Source of the DNA: Pseudodesulfovibrio thermohalotolerans
Lineage (GTDB): Bacteria > Desulfobacterota > Desulfovibrionia > Desulfovibrionales > Desulfovibrionaceae
DNA: 64,000 bases
Direction of reading: 5' to 3'
Assembly: GCF_021353295.2 (NCBI RefSeq)
Contig: NZ_CP120635.1
Span: forward strand, 2,373,501-2,437,500
In this document: one piece after another, positions 1 through 8,374 of the stretch
How the letters are laid out: each line of letters starts with the position of its first letter
How positions within the stretch are numbered: position 1 is the first letter of the stretch
Program-made: the position numbers and the translations under genes
Notes under the pieces: model-generated
Database searches by the model: none
The model's input: only the letters and a program-made list of their open reading frames with translations
What the model was told of the DNA's origin: nothing

Positions 1-852
1 TACAGCGAAATCGAGTACCTCGACATCCCCGGCGGAGGCGGCAAGGGCGCGGGACTGGGCGAACGCGTGCTCAACGAAGTGCGGCCCTACGACTGCTTCA
101 TTGGCGTACTCGACTGTTTCTCGGGCATGAACGACCCCGAGCAGCAATGGCAGGCCATCGAGGCGGACATGATGGTCTCGGACCTGGCCGTCATCGAGAA
201 ACGACTGGAAAAGCTCTCCGCCGACGGCAAGAAGAACAAGGCGCTGGTGGACCCCAAGGAGGAGGCCGCCCTCAAGCGAGCCCTCGCCCTGCTTGAAGAG
301 GAACGCCCCCTGCGCTCGGATGTGGAGGTTTGCGGACTGCCCGAACTCAGGGGCTACAAATTTCTCTCCGCGCGGCCCATTCTCTACGCCTGGAACTGCC
401 CCGAGGGCGGGGAAGCGGATCGCAAGCTCCCAGAGGACTCCCTGGGCATGGCCCATATCGCCGTATCGGCCAAGCTTGAACGCGAACTGGCCGAGATAGA
501 CGATCCCGAGGAAAAGGCCATGTTCCTGAACGACCTGGGCATAACCGAATCCGCTTTGGACAAGGTCATTGCCAAGACCTACCAGCTCCTCGGCCTCATT
601 TCCTTCCTGACGGCGGGCGAGGACGAATGCCGCACCTGGCCCCTGCGCGTCGGCTCCACAGCTCCCCAGGCCGCGGGCGTCATTCATACGGATTTCGAAA
701 AAGGATTCATCCGCGCCGAAGTCATCGGTTACGACGACTTCCTGACCTACGGCGACTTCAAGAAAGTCAAGGAGGCCGGCAAGGCCCGGCTGGAAGGCAA
801 GGACTACATCGTCGAAGACGGCGATATCATCGAATTCCGGTTCAACGTGTAG
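1..852 (+). CDS. YchF-type (OBG family) GTPase, C-terminal part
   Basis: The frame is open from base 1, so the N-terminal G domain (P-loop) lies outside the window. The visible 283 residues start in the G3 region (EYLDIPGGGGKGAGLGERVL), run through a helical coiled-coil insert and end in a TGS-like (DUF933) domain. The tail carries the YchF signature APQAAGVIHTDFEKGFIRAE and ends DGDIIEFRFNV, matching the family closely. YchF proteins bind and hydrolyse ATP or GTP and associate with ribosomes. The G3 segment has a glycine run where canonical YchF has a GLVKGAS-like stretch, so this may be a divergent paralogue. Family assignment is firm; exact role is not. Confidence 0.85.
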   Translation, partial: YSEIEYLDIPGGGGKGAGLGERVLNEVRPYDCFIGVLDCFSGMNDPEQQWQAIEADMMVSDLAVIEKRLEKLSADGKKNKALVDPKEEAALKRALALLEEERPLRSDVEVCGLPELRGYKFLSARPILYAWNCPEGGEADRKLPEDSLGMAHIAVSAKLERELAEIDDPEEKAMFLNDLGITESALDKVIAKTYQLLGLISFLTAGEDECRTWPLRVGSTAPQAAGVIHTDFEKGFIRAEVIGYDDFLTYGDFKKVKEAGKARLEGKDYIVEDGDIIEFRFNV

Positions 853-912
853 CCAACGCTGCGACCCAATTCCAAGGCAGAACCGTTCGCTCTATCTGCC
901 GTTAGATTGCAC

Positions 913-941
913 TTGCCAAATTGGATAACAATAACTATTAT
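913..941 (+). promoter_or_regulatory. Sigma-70-type promoter of the ferredoxin gene
   Basis: A -35 box TTGCCA (913-918) and a -10 box TATTAT (936-941) are separated by exactly 17 bases. Each box differs from consensus at one position. The expected transcription start lies within a base or two of the ATG at 948, and there is no Shine-Dalgarno sequence between them. Confidence 0.65.
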
Positions 942-947
942 TAAAAT

Positions 948-1166
948 ATGAACGATACCAATACCTGTACAAAGCATCGTGAAGTGGCCATCGAGTTGGG
1001 AGACTGCCGCTCCTGCATGGGGTGCATTGACCTCAACCCCGATGTTTTCCAGTGGGACGATGCCCTGGACATGCCCTACGTGTGCCGCTCCAAGGTCACC
1101 GAGGAAGAAGTCCGCGACATCATGAACTCGTGCCCCGAAGGCTGCATCGTCTTCGTGGACTGTTGA
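948..1166 (+). CDS. Small mono-cluster [4Fe-4S] ferredoxin
   Basis: A 72-residue acidic protein with the cysteine pattern C20-x2-C23-x2-C26 and a distal CP near residue 62, the ligand set of single-cluster ferredoxins of Desulfovibrio. It would carry low-potential electrons in the cytoplasm. Two further cysteines (near 66 and at the C-terminal residue) are present beyond the usual four. The start is the only ATG that keeps the N-terminus short. A sigma-70-type promoter ends six bases upstream and no ribosome binding site is visible, suggesting a leaderless mRNA. A perfect hairpin with T-run follows the stop codon. Confidence 0.88.
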   Translation: MNDTNTCTKHREVAIELGDCRSCMGCIDLNPDVFQWDDALDMPYVCRSKVTEEEVRDIMNSCPEGCIVFVDC

Positions 1167-1188
1167 CCCGCTCCAACCTCATTTCCAC

Positions 1189-1218
1189 AAAAAAGCCGGG
1201 CTCATGCCCGGCTTTTTT
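1189..1218. terminator. Bidirectional Rho-independent terminator
   Basis: A 7-bp GC stem (GCCGGGC / GCCCGGC) with a TCAT loop is flanked by six A and six T. It serves the ferredoxin on the plus strand and the convergent 187-aa gene on the minus strand. The stop codon of the latter lies inside the loop. Confidence 0.85.
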
Positions 1219-1765
1219 CTTGTGAGGCAACTGCCTGGCGCCAACGTTCGCGCAGCAGACCGCAGAGCTTTTCACAGGACATTGCCGTTTTCCCCGCAAT
1301 ATCCAAAATGATGCGCCCGTCCTTGACCACATAACCGCTCATCGTGGCGTGAAACCGATTGTCGAACAGAAGTTCGTCCACGGAATGCAATTCGATGACA
1401 AGTTGCCTGACCGTGATCTTGGAAGAGGAAAGCAAAAGGCCCTTTCCCATGTCCCGTTCCACGGACATGACCGCGATGTCCCTGATATTCGCCCAGGGGC
1501 AGTACCATCGAACCATGCTTCCGGCCATGACGCCGTCATCACTCGTTTCCAGAAACGGCTTGTCTGAGGCCAAAGAATACAGGGAAAAGACTGAGGCCAC
1601 ACCGACGGCAAGACCGAGCGCGAGAATCCGAATGTCGAGATCAATCTCCACCCCCGGAAGAGTCGTGAAATACAGGCAGATCACGACCAAAGAACCGGCA
1701 AGCCCCACCCAGGCGAAGAACCAGGAAAGGGCCCGGCTGACCTGTTCGATGACGACCTCGGCCAA
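1202..1765 (-). CDS. Hypothetical protein with two N-terminal membrane segments
   Basis: 187 residues. Two hydrophobic helices (about 15-36 and 45-66) are followed by a soluble domain of roughly 115 residues with alternating beta-strand-like stretches and no cysteine cluster or nucleotide motif; it could resemble a membrane-anchored PH-type fold, but I do not recognise the family. The best start is a TTG six bases after the stop of the upstream gene, with AGGG just ahead, so translation is probably coupled to the HsdR-N-like gene. The gene ends inside a bidirectional terminator. The two genes form a small operon; function is unknown. Confidence 0.6.
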   Translation of the reverse strand: MAEVVIEQVSRALSWFFAWVGLAGSLVVICLYFTTLPGVEIDLDIRILALGLAVGVASVFSLYSLASDKPFLETSDDGVMAGSMVRWYCPWANIRDIAVMSVERDMGKGLLLSSSKITVRQLVIELHSVDELLFDNRFHATMSGYVVKDGRIILDIAGKTAMSCEKLCGLLRERWRQAVASQEKSRA

Positions 1766-1771
1766 ACCGCC

Positions 1772-2338
1772 CTACTTTTTCGGCGGCATGGGCGGCAGCG
1801 AACATTCGCAATGGTCGCCGCACACGAAACCGCAGTAAGTGTGGAAAACGCGTGTTTGCCGCTCCCGCTGCTCGTCGGTCAGCGGCGTGAATTCCGCCTC
1901 CCCGACCATCCGCATGAGCCGTTCATAATCGGGAACCGCGTCCATGCTCCGGGCGATCTCCTCGCCGGTTCGCACATCCAGGAGGGTGGCGTCCATGGTG
2001 TCGGTGACGAGCGCATAAGGAACCGGCCCGCCCTCTATAAGCCGGGCGGCGCACACGGTCTCGCGCTCGAAGGTGGCCACCTCTCCCGCGCAGAAAAGGA
2101 CCAGGAACACGGGCCTGCCCTGCTCGTCGTAGAGCACAAAGTCGATGGACCGCTCGAACTCCTCCCCCTCCACGCAATACTTCAACGGGACCTTGGCCTT
2201 GAGCCGGTCCTTTGGATAGCCCTTTTCCTCCACCAGGAGCCGCGCCAAAAGCTGCCGGAATTCCTCAAAGGTGGTCTCGTCTATCTCCTCGCCGGAGAGG
2301 TAGTCGCGAAGCGTTCCGCCCAAGCTTGTCTCGTGCAT
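1772..2338 (-). CDS. HsdR N-terminal-like domain protein, degenerate nuclease site
   Basis: 188 residues resembling the stand-alone type I restriction enzyme N-terminal domain family (HSDR_N_2, PD-(D/E)xK fold). The strand pair expected to hold the active site reads SIDFVLYDEQGRPVFLVLFC: the first Asp is kept, but the E-x-K of active nucleases is replaced by L-F-C. The protein is therefore probably not a nuclease. The C-terminus carries a Cys/His cluster (CGFVCGDHCEC, near 168-178) that could bind metal. No hsdM or hsdS gene is nearby. It is translationally coupled to the two-helix membrane protein downstream. Confidence 0.6.
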   Translation of the reverse strand: MHETSLGGTLRDYLSGEEIDETTFEEFRQLLARLLVEEKGYPKDRLKAKVPLKYCVEGEEFERSIDFVLYDEQGRPVFLVLFCAGEVATFERETVCAARLIEGGPVPYALVTDTMDATLLDVRTGEEIARSMDAVPDYERLMRMVGEAEFTPLTDEQRERQTRVFHTYCGFVCGDHCECSLPPMPPKK

Positions 2339-2401
2339 GAAAGCCCTTCCTTTCTTTTTAGGATAAATCGCCTGAGAGTCCGGCGCAAGGCGGAACGCGG
2401 T

Positions 2402-3205
2402 CTAGAGAAACCACACCGGCTCTTTCCTCTCCCGACACGAACCCGTCAGCCGCCGGCCGAACTCCGCAATCTGGCTATCCGGCTTGGCAGTGCGTGCGCC
2501 TTCCGGACAGAACTTGATGCAGGCGCAACACTTGATGCACTTCTCGGCGTCGGTCCGGTCGTACGCGCCCTCGGCAATGGCCCCGACCGGGCACTTTTCC
2601 GCGCAGGTGCCGCATTGAATGCAGGCGTCGCTCACCTCGATAAAGTCCACGGGAACGCCTTTCTTCAACTCCCTGTAGGGACGGTTACCGGGCACGGCGA
2701 TGTCCGGGGCCTCGTCCACTGACGAAAGGGAGTCCATTGCCTCGCGTACCTTGCCGCCAAAGGTTTCGGCCAGGCGAAGGTCGTCGCCGTCGGGCCTGGA
2801 CACGGCCACAGGCGTTGCAGGGGTCGAAAAGGAATGCTCGCCAACAAAAGCGGCACAGGCAACCGGAACGCCGCCGCGAGACCGGACGATATCGGTCAGC
2901 TCAAGCAGCGCGTCGTCATAATCGCGATTGCCGTACACCACCACACAGACCACGGGCGTGCGGTCCAGCCGCAATCCTTCGAGCCACCGGCCAAGGAGAA
3001 CCGGGACGCGCCCGGCGTAGACCGGCACAGCCAGCACGAGAAGATCGTCGTCAGATGCGTGGAGCGACCGACCCCGCGCATCCTCCATGGTGATGTCCTC
3101 GTTTTCCGTATTGTCGTATCGCAATCCACGAGCCAGAGCCTCGACAATGGATGCAGTGGTTCCGGTGGGAGAGAAATAAGCCAATTTCAAGGATTGAATG
3201 CGCAT
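2402..3205 (-). CDS. EFR1-type flavodoxin/ferredoxin fusion protein
   Basis: 267 residues. The N-terminal part (about 1-150) is flavodoxin-like, opening with the FMN-phosphate loop YFSPTGTT near residue 10 and a later AVPVYAGR motif. The C-terminal part has two [4Fe-4S] motifs, CIQCGTCAEKCP and CIKCCACIKFCP. This is the architecture of the EFR1 family, which shuttles electrons between an FMN domain and a bis-[4Fe-4S] domain in the cytoplasm. Its partner is not known. It lies just downstream of the nuo operon on the same strand but is separated by a terminator and has its own strong promoter. The ribosome site AGGAAGG supports the start. Confidence 0.85.
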   Translation of the reverse strand: MRIQSLKLAYFSPTGTTASIVEALARGLRYDNTENEDITMEDARGRSLHASDDDLLVLAVPVYAGRVPVLLGRWLEGLRLDRTPVVCVVVYGNRDYDDALLELTDIVRSRGGVPVACAAFVGEHSFSTPATPVAVSRPDGDDLRLAETFGGKVREAMDSLSSVDEAPDIAVPGNRPYRELKKGVPVDFIEVSDACIQCGTCAEKCPVGAIAEGAYDRTDAEKCIKCCACIKFCPEGARTAKPDSQIAEFGRRLTGSCRERKEPVWFL

Positions 3206-3252
3206 GGGAAGCCTTCCTGTTATTTAAATGATCGCATGGATTATCCACGTCC

Positions 3253-3281
3253 AAAAGGGCGCGTTCCCTCTACGCGCTCCC
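3253..3281 (-). promoter_or_regulatory. Terminator-like hairpin in the EFR1 gene leader
   Basis: Read on the minus strand, a stem GCGCGT/ACGCGC extended by G-C pairs across a bulged A is followed by TTTT. It sits in the roughly 105-base leader between the promoter (3318-3346) and the start codon at 3205, where it could act as an attenuator. The T-run is short, so this is tentative. Confidence 0.35.
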
Positions 3282-3317
3282 GCCTGCATTCCATCCGCCG
3301 CTTGTTGCAGCCCCACA

Positions 3318-3346
3318 ATTATAGCCTCCTCCCCCTTTGGGGTCAA
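3318..3346 (-). promoter_or_regulatory. Strong sigma-70-type promoter of the EFR1 gene
   Basis: On the minus strand TTGACC (3346-3341) and a perfect TATAAT (3323-3318) are 17 bases apart. Expected start is near 3311, giving a leader of about 105 bases before the ATG at 3205. Confidence 0.75.
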
Positions 3347-3493
3347 TCGCACACGGAAAAGCCTGTCTCCAATGCCGAACGAGAAGAGATACTCCGCGCT
3401 GACAGGCAATCAAGCCCCCTTCCGCCCCACATTCCAGTTACCGCCCCGATGAAGCAAAACGCAAAGGGCAAGCTCTGCTTGACGCGGCCCAAC

Positions 3494-3530
3494 AAAAAAG
3501 GGGCGGAAGCACTGCTTCCGCCCCTTTTAT
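3494..3530 (-). terminator. Rho-independent terminator of the nuo operon
   Basis: An 11-bp perfect stem (GGGGCGGAAGC / GCTTCCGCCCC, 3500-3524) with an ACT loop is followed on the minus strand by a run of T. It lies about 20 bases past the nuoN stop codon. Confidence 0.9.
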
Positions 3531-3545
3531 TAATAACGCAACCTG

Positions 3546-5003
3546 TTAGTGGCCGCCGCCGCTGAAAGTGACGGTGATGCCGTACAGGGTCTTGCCCGCG
3601 TTGATGGCGAAGTTGAACAAGGGAGCCGGGATCATGCCTATGACCAGCACTGCCGCGGCGAGCATACCCGCGCCTGCGGAGGCGAACCAACCGTTGTCGG
3701 GCGGGGCCACTTCGCTCGGCGTCGTCTCCTCGGTGAAGGCGTGCCGGAACAGGGACAGGTAGTAGTAGATGGCGATGGCCGAGTTCAGCACCAGGGTGAT
3801 GACCAGCCAGTTGTAACCGTGGTCCCAGGCCGAGGTGATGAGGAAGAACTTGCCCATGAAGCCCATGGTCGGCGGCAGGCCGACGAGGGCGAAGGCCCCT
3901 GCGGCCAGCGAGAACGCCAGGGCCGGAGCCTTCTTGTACAGGCCGTTCAGGTCGGTCAGCTTGAGATTGCGGCCGTCCGAGGCCACGCGGCTGACAATCC
4001 AGAACACGAGCAGGTTCATCACGAGGTAGGCCATGCCGTAGAAGGCGGCCGCGCCGATACCCTCGGGAGTGCCGGAGACCAGACCGACCATGATGTAGCC
4101 CGCATGGGCCACTGACGAGAAGCCGAGAAGCCTCTTTATGTCCGTCTGGGCCAAGGCCGACAGGTTGCCGAAGGTCATGGACAGCGCGCCGAGCACCGCC
4201 AGGATGGTGGTGATCTCAAGACCGGGCTTGAGAAGCACGGCCAGGCGGCACAGGACCACGATGGCGCCCATCTTGGGCATGGTCGCCACAAACGCGGCGG
4301 TCTCGTTGCTGGCACCCTGATAGACGTCCGGGCACCAGAAGTGGAACGGGAACAGGGCCAGCTTGAAGAACATGCCGCCCAAGAAGAGCGACAGGCCCAC
4401 AACGGCCATGGGCTGGTCGGCGAACGACCAGGACTTGTTCATGAGCTCGGCGATGTGGGTCGTGTGCTGGGTGGCCATGATGTAGGACAAGCCGTACAGG
4501 GCCAGGGCCGTGGCGACCGCGCCGAACATGATATACTTGATGCCCGCCTCGGCCGCGCCCTTGTCTTTGGCGCGCAGCGGGATGACCGCGTACATGGAGT
4601 ATGAGGCCAGCTCCAGGGCCAGATAGATGGTAATCAGCTCCACGGAGGAGGCGAGCAACATCAGGCCGAAGGTGGAGAAGCCGAGCAGCATGTAGTAGTC
4701 GGCCCGCTTGCCCTCAGCAAGGGTGGGCTGGCGCGAGGCGTTGAGCACGACCACGTAGAAGCCGAACGTAATGACGATCTTGAAGAACTGGGACATGAGA
4801 TCCACTTTGTAGACGTCCCAGAACATGGTCCCGTGCAGATGGAAGCCGGTGATGGTCACGAAGAAGGCGGCGCAGGCGCCGAAAGGCAGCCACCGCTCGA
4901 CAGGCGGCTTCCACTCCCTGCTGCCGAGGGACTGAACCATGAGGGCCAGCACCATGCAGAGGAAGAACAGCTCCGGGACAAGCGCAGTGATGTTGAAGTT
5001 CAC
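3546..5003 (-). CDS. nuoN: Complex I subunit NuoN (ND2-like)
   Basis: 485 residues, polytopic, antiporter-like. The proton-transporter core is seen in HFWCPDVYQGASNETAAFVA and in DIKRLLGFSSVAHAGYIMVG, which carry the Lys and His positions of the half-channels. Membrane-arm subunit that translocates protons (or possibly sodium) when the peripheral arm passes electrons to quinone. Last gene of the nuo operon, 12 bases after nuoM, ended by a strong terminator. Length is normal for NuoN. N-terminus MNFNITALVPELFF is typical. Confidence 0.93.
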   Translation of the reverse strand: MNFNITALVPELFFLCMVLALMVQSLGSREWKPPVERWLPFGACAAFFVTITGFHLHGTMFWDVYKVDLMSQFFKIVITFGFYVVVLNASRQPTLAEGKRADYYMLLGFSTFGLMLLASSVELITIYLALELASYSMYAVIPLRAKDKGAAEAGIKYIMFGAVATALALYGLSYIMATQHTTHIAELMNKSWSFADQPMAVVGLSLFLGGMFFKLALFPFHFWCPDVYQGASNETAAFVATMPKMGAIVVLCRLAVLLKPGLEITTILAVLGALSMTFGNLSALAQTDIKRLLGFSSVAHAGYIMVGLVSGTPEGIGAAAFYGMAYLVMNLLVFWIVSRVASDGRNLKLTDLNGLYKKAPALAFSLAAGAFALVGLPPTMGFMGKFFLITSAWDHGYNWLVITLVLNSAIAIYYYLSLFRHAFTEETTPSEVAPPDNGWFASAGAGMLAAAVLVIGMIPAPLFNFAINAGKTLYGITVTFSGGGH

Positions 5004-5015
5004 GTCGTTATCCCC

Positions 5016-6548
5016 CTATTCCTTTTCCGCCGTCACGTTCAGGACGTCAGCGGCGGCTGTTTGCAACGGTTGCACGGTTTCCACGACAGCCACCTTCCGG
5101 CTGTCGAAGTCTTCGAGCAGCTTGTTTATGGAGGGATCGATGACCTTGAAGAACGGGGTGGGCGCGAGGCCGATCCAGAACACGAACACGGCCGGAATAG
5201 TCAGGTAGATCCACTCGCGGGCGTTGAGGTCGCGCCAGGTCTTGGCCGTGCTGGGCTTGCCCCAGGCCATCTTCAGGGACACTCGGAACATGTAGGCCGC
5301 GGCCAGGAGCGCACCGGGAACCAGGAGCATACCCAGAATGGTGGACTGCTCGAAAGCGCCGATGAACACCAGAATCTCGCCGACGAACCCGTTGGTTCCC
5401 GGGAAGCCGAAGGACGCGAGCGCCATCAGGCCCCAGAAGAACATGAAGGCCGGAAGGTACTTGCCCAGGCCCATGTTCTTCGAGATTTCACGGCTGTGGC
5501 TGCGTTCGTAGACCGCGCCGATCATCATGAAGAGCGCGCCCGTGACGATGCCGTGGTTGAGCATCTGGAAGAGCGCGCCTTCAACGCCGCGCTGGTTGAA
5601 CAGGAAGATGCCCAAGGTGACGAAGCCCATGTGGCCTACCGACGAGTAGGCGACCAGCTTCTTGATGTCCTGCTGTCCCAGGGCGATGGCTCCGCCGTAC
5701 AGGATGGACACGACCGAGATCGCGATCATCATGGGGGCGAAGTATTCGGAGGCCGCCGGGGTGAGCGGCAGGCAGAAGCGCAGGAACCCATAGGTCCCCA
5801 TCTTCAGCAGGACGGCCGCCAGGATGACGGAACCCGCCGAAGGCGCCTGCACGTGAGCCGCGGGCAGCCAGGTGTGGAACGGGAACATGGGAACCTTGAT
5901 GGCGAAGGCGAGCGCCATTGCCAGGAAGGCCCAGAACTGGAAGCGGAAGCTGAAGTTCATCTGCATCAGGTCCGGGATGGAAAAGGTTCCGCCCGTGATC
6001 CTGAAGGCCACGATGGCCGCCAGAAGCAAGGTGGACCCCGCCAGGGTGTACAGGAAGAACTTGAGCGACGCGTACTTGCGGTCGTCGCCGCCCCATACCG
6101 CGATGAGCAGGTACATGGGGATAAGCATGGCTTCCCAGAACACGTAGAACAGGACCAGGTCCAGGGCGCAGAACACGCCGAGCACCGAAGCTGTCATGAA
6201 CAGCAGGCAGAAATGGAATTCCTTCACCCGCTTGCCGATGTAGGTCCAGGAGCACATGACGCACAGCGGCAGGACCGCGATGGTCAGCAGGACCATGAGT
6301 ATGCTGATTCCATCCACGCCGAGGTAGTACTGCAGGCCCCACTGGTGGACCCAGTCTATCTTCTCGACGAACTGGAAATCGGCGTTGAGTTTAAAGCCCG
6401 TGAGCGGCACTGCAAGCAGACACTCGATGAGGGACACCGCCATGGTGTAGTATCTCACCACCTGCGGAGCCCGCAGGAAGAAGAGTCCGCAAGCCGCGAC
6501 GAGCGGGAATGCGATCAATATCGTGAGTACCGGATATCCGAAGTCCAA
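5016..6548 (-). CDS. nuoM: Complex I subunit NuoM (ND4-like)
   Basis: 510 residues with about 14 membrane helices. The hallmark segment FHTWLPAAHVQAPSAGSVIL and the following LLKMGTYGFLRF are clear, as is the conserved early Glu in VFWEAMLIPMY. It is one of four antiporter-like proton-translocating subunits of this operon. It lies 26 bases downstream of the NuoL-like gene and 12 upstream of nuoN. The C-terminus extends about 60 residues past the last helix with acidic and valine-rich sequence, a modest extension. Confidence 0.93.
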   Translation of the reverse strand: MDFGYPVLTILIAFPLVAACGLFFLRAPQVVRYYTMAVSLIECLLAVPLTGFKLNADFQFVEKIDWVHQWGLQYYLGVDGISILMVLLTIAVLPLCVMCSWTYIGKRVKEFHFCLLFMTASVLGVFCALDLVLFYVFWEAMLIPMYLLIAVWGGDDRKYASLKFFLYTLAGSTLLLAAIVAFRITGGTFSIPDLMQMNFSFRFQFWAFLAMALAFAIKVPMFPFHTWLPAAHVQAPSAGSVILAAVLLKMGTYGFLRFCLPLTPAASEYFAPMMIAISVVSILYGGAIALGQQDIKKLVAYSSVGHMGFVTLGIFLFNQRGVEGALFQMLNHGIVTGALFMMIGAVYERSHSREISKNMGLGKYLPAFMFFWGLMALASFGFPGTNGFVGEILVFIGAFEQSTILGMLLVPGALLAAAYMFRVSLKMAWGKPSTAKTWRDLNAREWIYLTIPAVFVFWIGLAPTPFFKVIDPSINKLLEDFDSRKVAVVETVQPLQTAAADVLNVTAEKE

Positions 6549-6574
6549 AATGAGCTCTCCTTAGATTGTCCGGC

Positions 6575-8374
6575 TTAGCCGAAGTACCATACAAGGGCGA
6601 AGATGCCCAAGCCGAGAACGGCGGCCAGCGCCAGGTAGTCCTGCAGGTTGGCTGTCTGGACCTTGGCCCCCAGCCTTCCGAGGTTCCTGACGGTGTAGGC
6701 GCTGCCGTCCACCACCGTATCAATGCCCTTCTTGTCGAACCAAGAAGTGCCGTCACCCATGCCGATGAGCGCCCGCAGGCCGACGGTCCGATAGACCTCG
6801 GTCCAGACGTCGTCAACCTTGGCCGAAGGCCAGCAAAAGGCCTTCATGGTCACCTTGCCGATGAGGCGGTAGAACCAGTCGAAGTCCAGGTTGAGCGACT
6901 TGTGCGGGGTGATGATGTAGCGGGTCAGGTAGAACGCCAGGCCGGAGAAACCGAGCAACAGACAGGCGTTGATGACCTTGTCCATGGTCCAGGGAACAAA
7001 GGCGTGCCCTTCCATTTCCATGGGGAGGTAGTGATAGAGCATGTTGGGGTAGACGCCCTGGGCGATGCACAGCAGGCCGCAGATGGCCATGCCCACATAC
7101 ATGTTGACGGGCAGCGGCTTGACCTCGCCCGTGAACTCCTTCTTGCGTCCCCAGAACGCGAAGTAAGGAAGCTTGATGCCCACCGAGATGAACGTACCGA
7201 CCGCCGCGATCTCCATGCCGAGGGCGAGGAAGGTGCGGTGGTGTTCGGCTGCGCCGGCGATGGTCATGGTCTTCGAAATGAAGCCGTTGAACAGCGGCAT
7301 TCCGGAGATGGACAGGGCCGCGACCATGTACCAGACCATGACCCAGGGCAGCTTGGTGGCCAGGCCGCCCAGTTCGTCCAGTTTGGCCGTGCCGACCGAG
7401 TACAGGATTGCGCCGGTGCCCATGAAGAGCAGGCCCTTGTACAGAATGTGCGCGTAGGCATGGGCCACCGCGCCGTTGATGGTCATTGCAGTGCCGATGC
7501 CGATGCCCGCGACCATGTACCCCACCTGGGATACGATGTGGTAGGACAGGATGCGTCGGGAATTATTCTCGATACACGCGAAGAGCACGCCGTAGATAGC
7601 CATTGCCGTACCGGCGATGGCCAGAATTTCCCAGCCCGCGAAGCCCCGGCAAAGGACGTAAACCGCAGTCTTGGTGGTGAAGGCGCACATGTAAACGGCA
7701 CCCGCCACGGAGGCGCGGGGGTAAGCGTCGGGCAGCCATGCGTGCAAAGGCACCACGGCGGCGTTGACGCAGAAGCCGGTCAGGATCAGCCAGTCGTAGA
7801 GATGAGCGCCGCCCGGGTTCACGCCTTCAAAGGCGAAACCGCCGGTGGCCTTGTACTTGAGCAGCAGCCCTGCGAGCAGGAACAGGCCACCCACGGTGTG
7901 GTACAGGAAGTAACGGAAACCGGCATGAACGGATTCCTTGGTCCTGGCCTGCCAGATAAGGAAGGTGGAACCGATGGACATCAGTTCCCAGAACAGGAAG
8001 ACCGTCAGCAGGTCGCCCGCGAACACGCAGCCGAATCCGCCGGCCACGTACAGGGAGGCGCAAACGTAGTGCCCCCGGTCCTCCACGTGCATTCCGTAGA
8101 TGCAGCCGATGAAGGAGATGATGGCGAAGACCTGGCCGAAGACGACGGACAGTTTGTCCACGCGCCCGAAGGTCAGGGTCTGGTCAAGGTAATGCAGGTT
8201 GCCGTACAGGCCCGGTTCCACCGAGAAGATGGAATAGATGGCGACAAGCGGCGGTATGATGGCCAGCGCGCCCCGCAACGCCTTGTTCTTCCACAGGCTT
8301 GTGGGCACGAACGGCACCAGCAAGGCCAGGATGAGGAAGCCCGCGGCGGGGTGAATGAAGATATCAGTCCCCAT
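6575..8374 (-). CDS. Antiporter-like complex I subunit with NuoL-type C-terminal tail
   Basis: 599 residues from the ATG at 8374, which has AAGGAGGA at good spacing; the frame continues slightly upstream but without support. The core (about 90-420) is a proton-conducting transporter domain (PLHAWLPDAYPRASVAGAVY, FWELMSIGS, ILSYHIVSQVGYM), closer to MrpD-type proteins than to canonical NuoL. The last 110 residues contain WFDKKGIDTVVDG and LQTANLQDYLALAA, which resemble the lateral-helix tail of NuoL. It therefore probably occupies the NuoL position at the tip of the membrane arm. The start overlaps the 86-aa gene by 11 bases. Confidence 0.8.
   Translation of the reverse strand: MGTDIFIHPAAGFLILALLVPFVPTSLWKNKALRGALAIIPPLVAIYSIFSVEPGLYGNLHYLDQTLTFGRVDKLSVVFGQVFAIISFIGCIYGMHVEDRGHYVCASLYVAGGFGCVFAGDLLTVFLFWELMSIGSTFLIWQARTKESVHAGFRYFLYHTVGGLFLLAGLLLKYKATGGFAFEGVNPGGAHLYDWLILTGFCVNAAVVPLHAWLPDAYPRASVAGAVYMCAFTTKTAVYVLCRGFAGWEILAIAGTAMAIYGVLFACIENNSRRILSYHIVSQVGYMVAGIGIGTAMTINGAVAHAYAHILYKGLLFMGTGAILYSVGTAKLDELGGLATKLPWVMVWYMVAALSISGMPLFNGFISKTMTIAGAAEHHRTFLALGMEIAAVGTFISVGIKLPYFAFWGRKKEFTGEVKPLPVNMYVGMAICGLLCIAQGVYPNMLYHYLPMEMEGHAFVPWTMDKVINACLLLGFSGLAFYLTRYIITPHKSLNLDFDWFYRLIGKVTMKAFCWPSAKVDDVWTEVYRTVGLRALIGMGDGTSWFDKKGIDTVVDGSAYTVRNLGRLGAKVQTANLQDYLALAAVLGLGIFALVWYFG

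Larger units (their letters stand above)
3206..3545. other. Gene-free stretch between nuoN and the EFR1 gene
   Basis: This 340-base stretch holds the nuo operon terminator at its high-coordinate end and the EFR1 promoter and leader at its low-coordinate end. Between about 3350 and 3490 I see no convincing gene, RNA or repeat. Confidence 0.6.

Noticed and set aside
923..932. GGATAACAAT resembling part of the lac operator
   Set aside because: A ten-base match inside an A/T-rich promoter spacer and without palindromic partner; chance is enough.
1772..2338. Part of a type I restriction-modification system
   Set aside because: No hsdM, hsdS or helicase region nearby, and the nuclease residues are lost.
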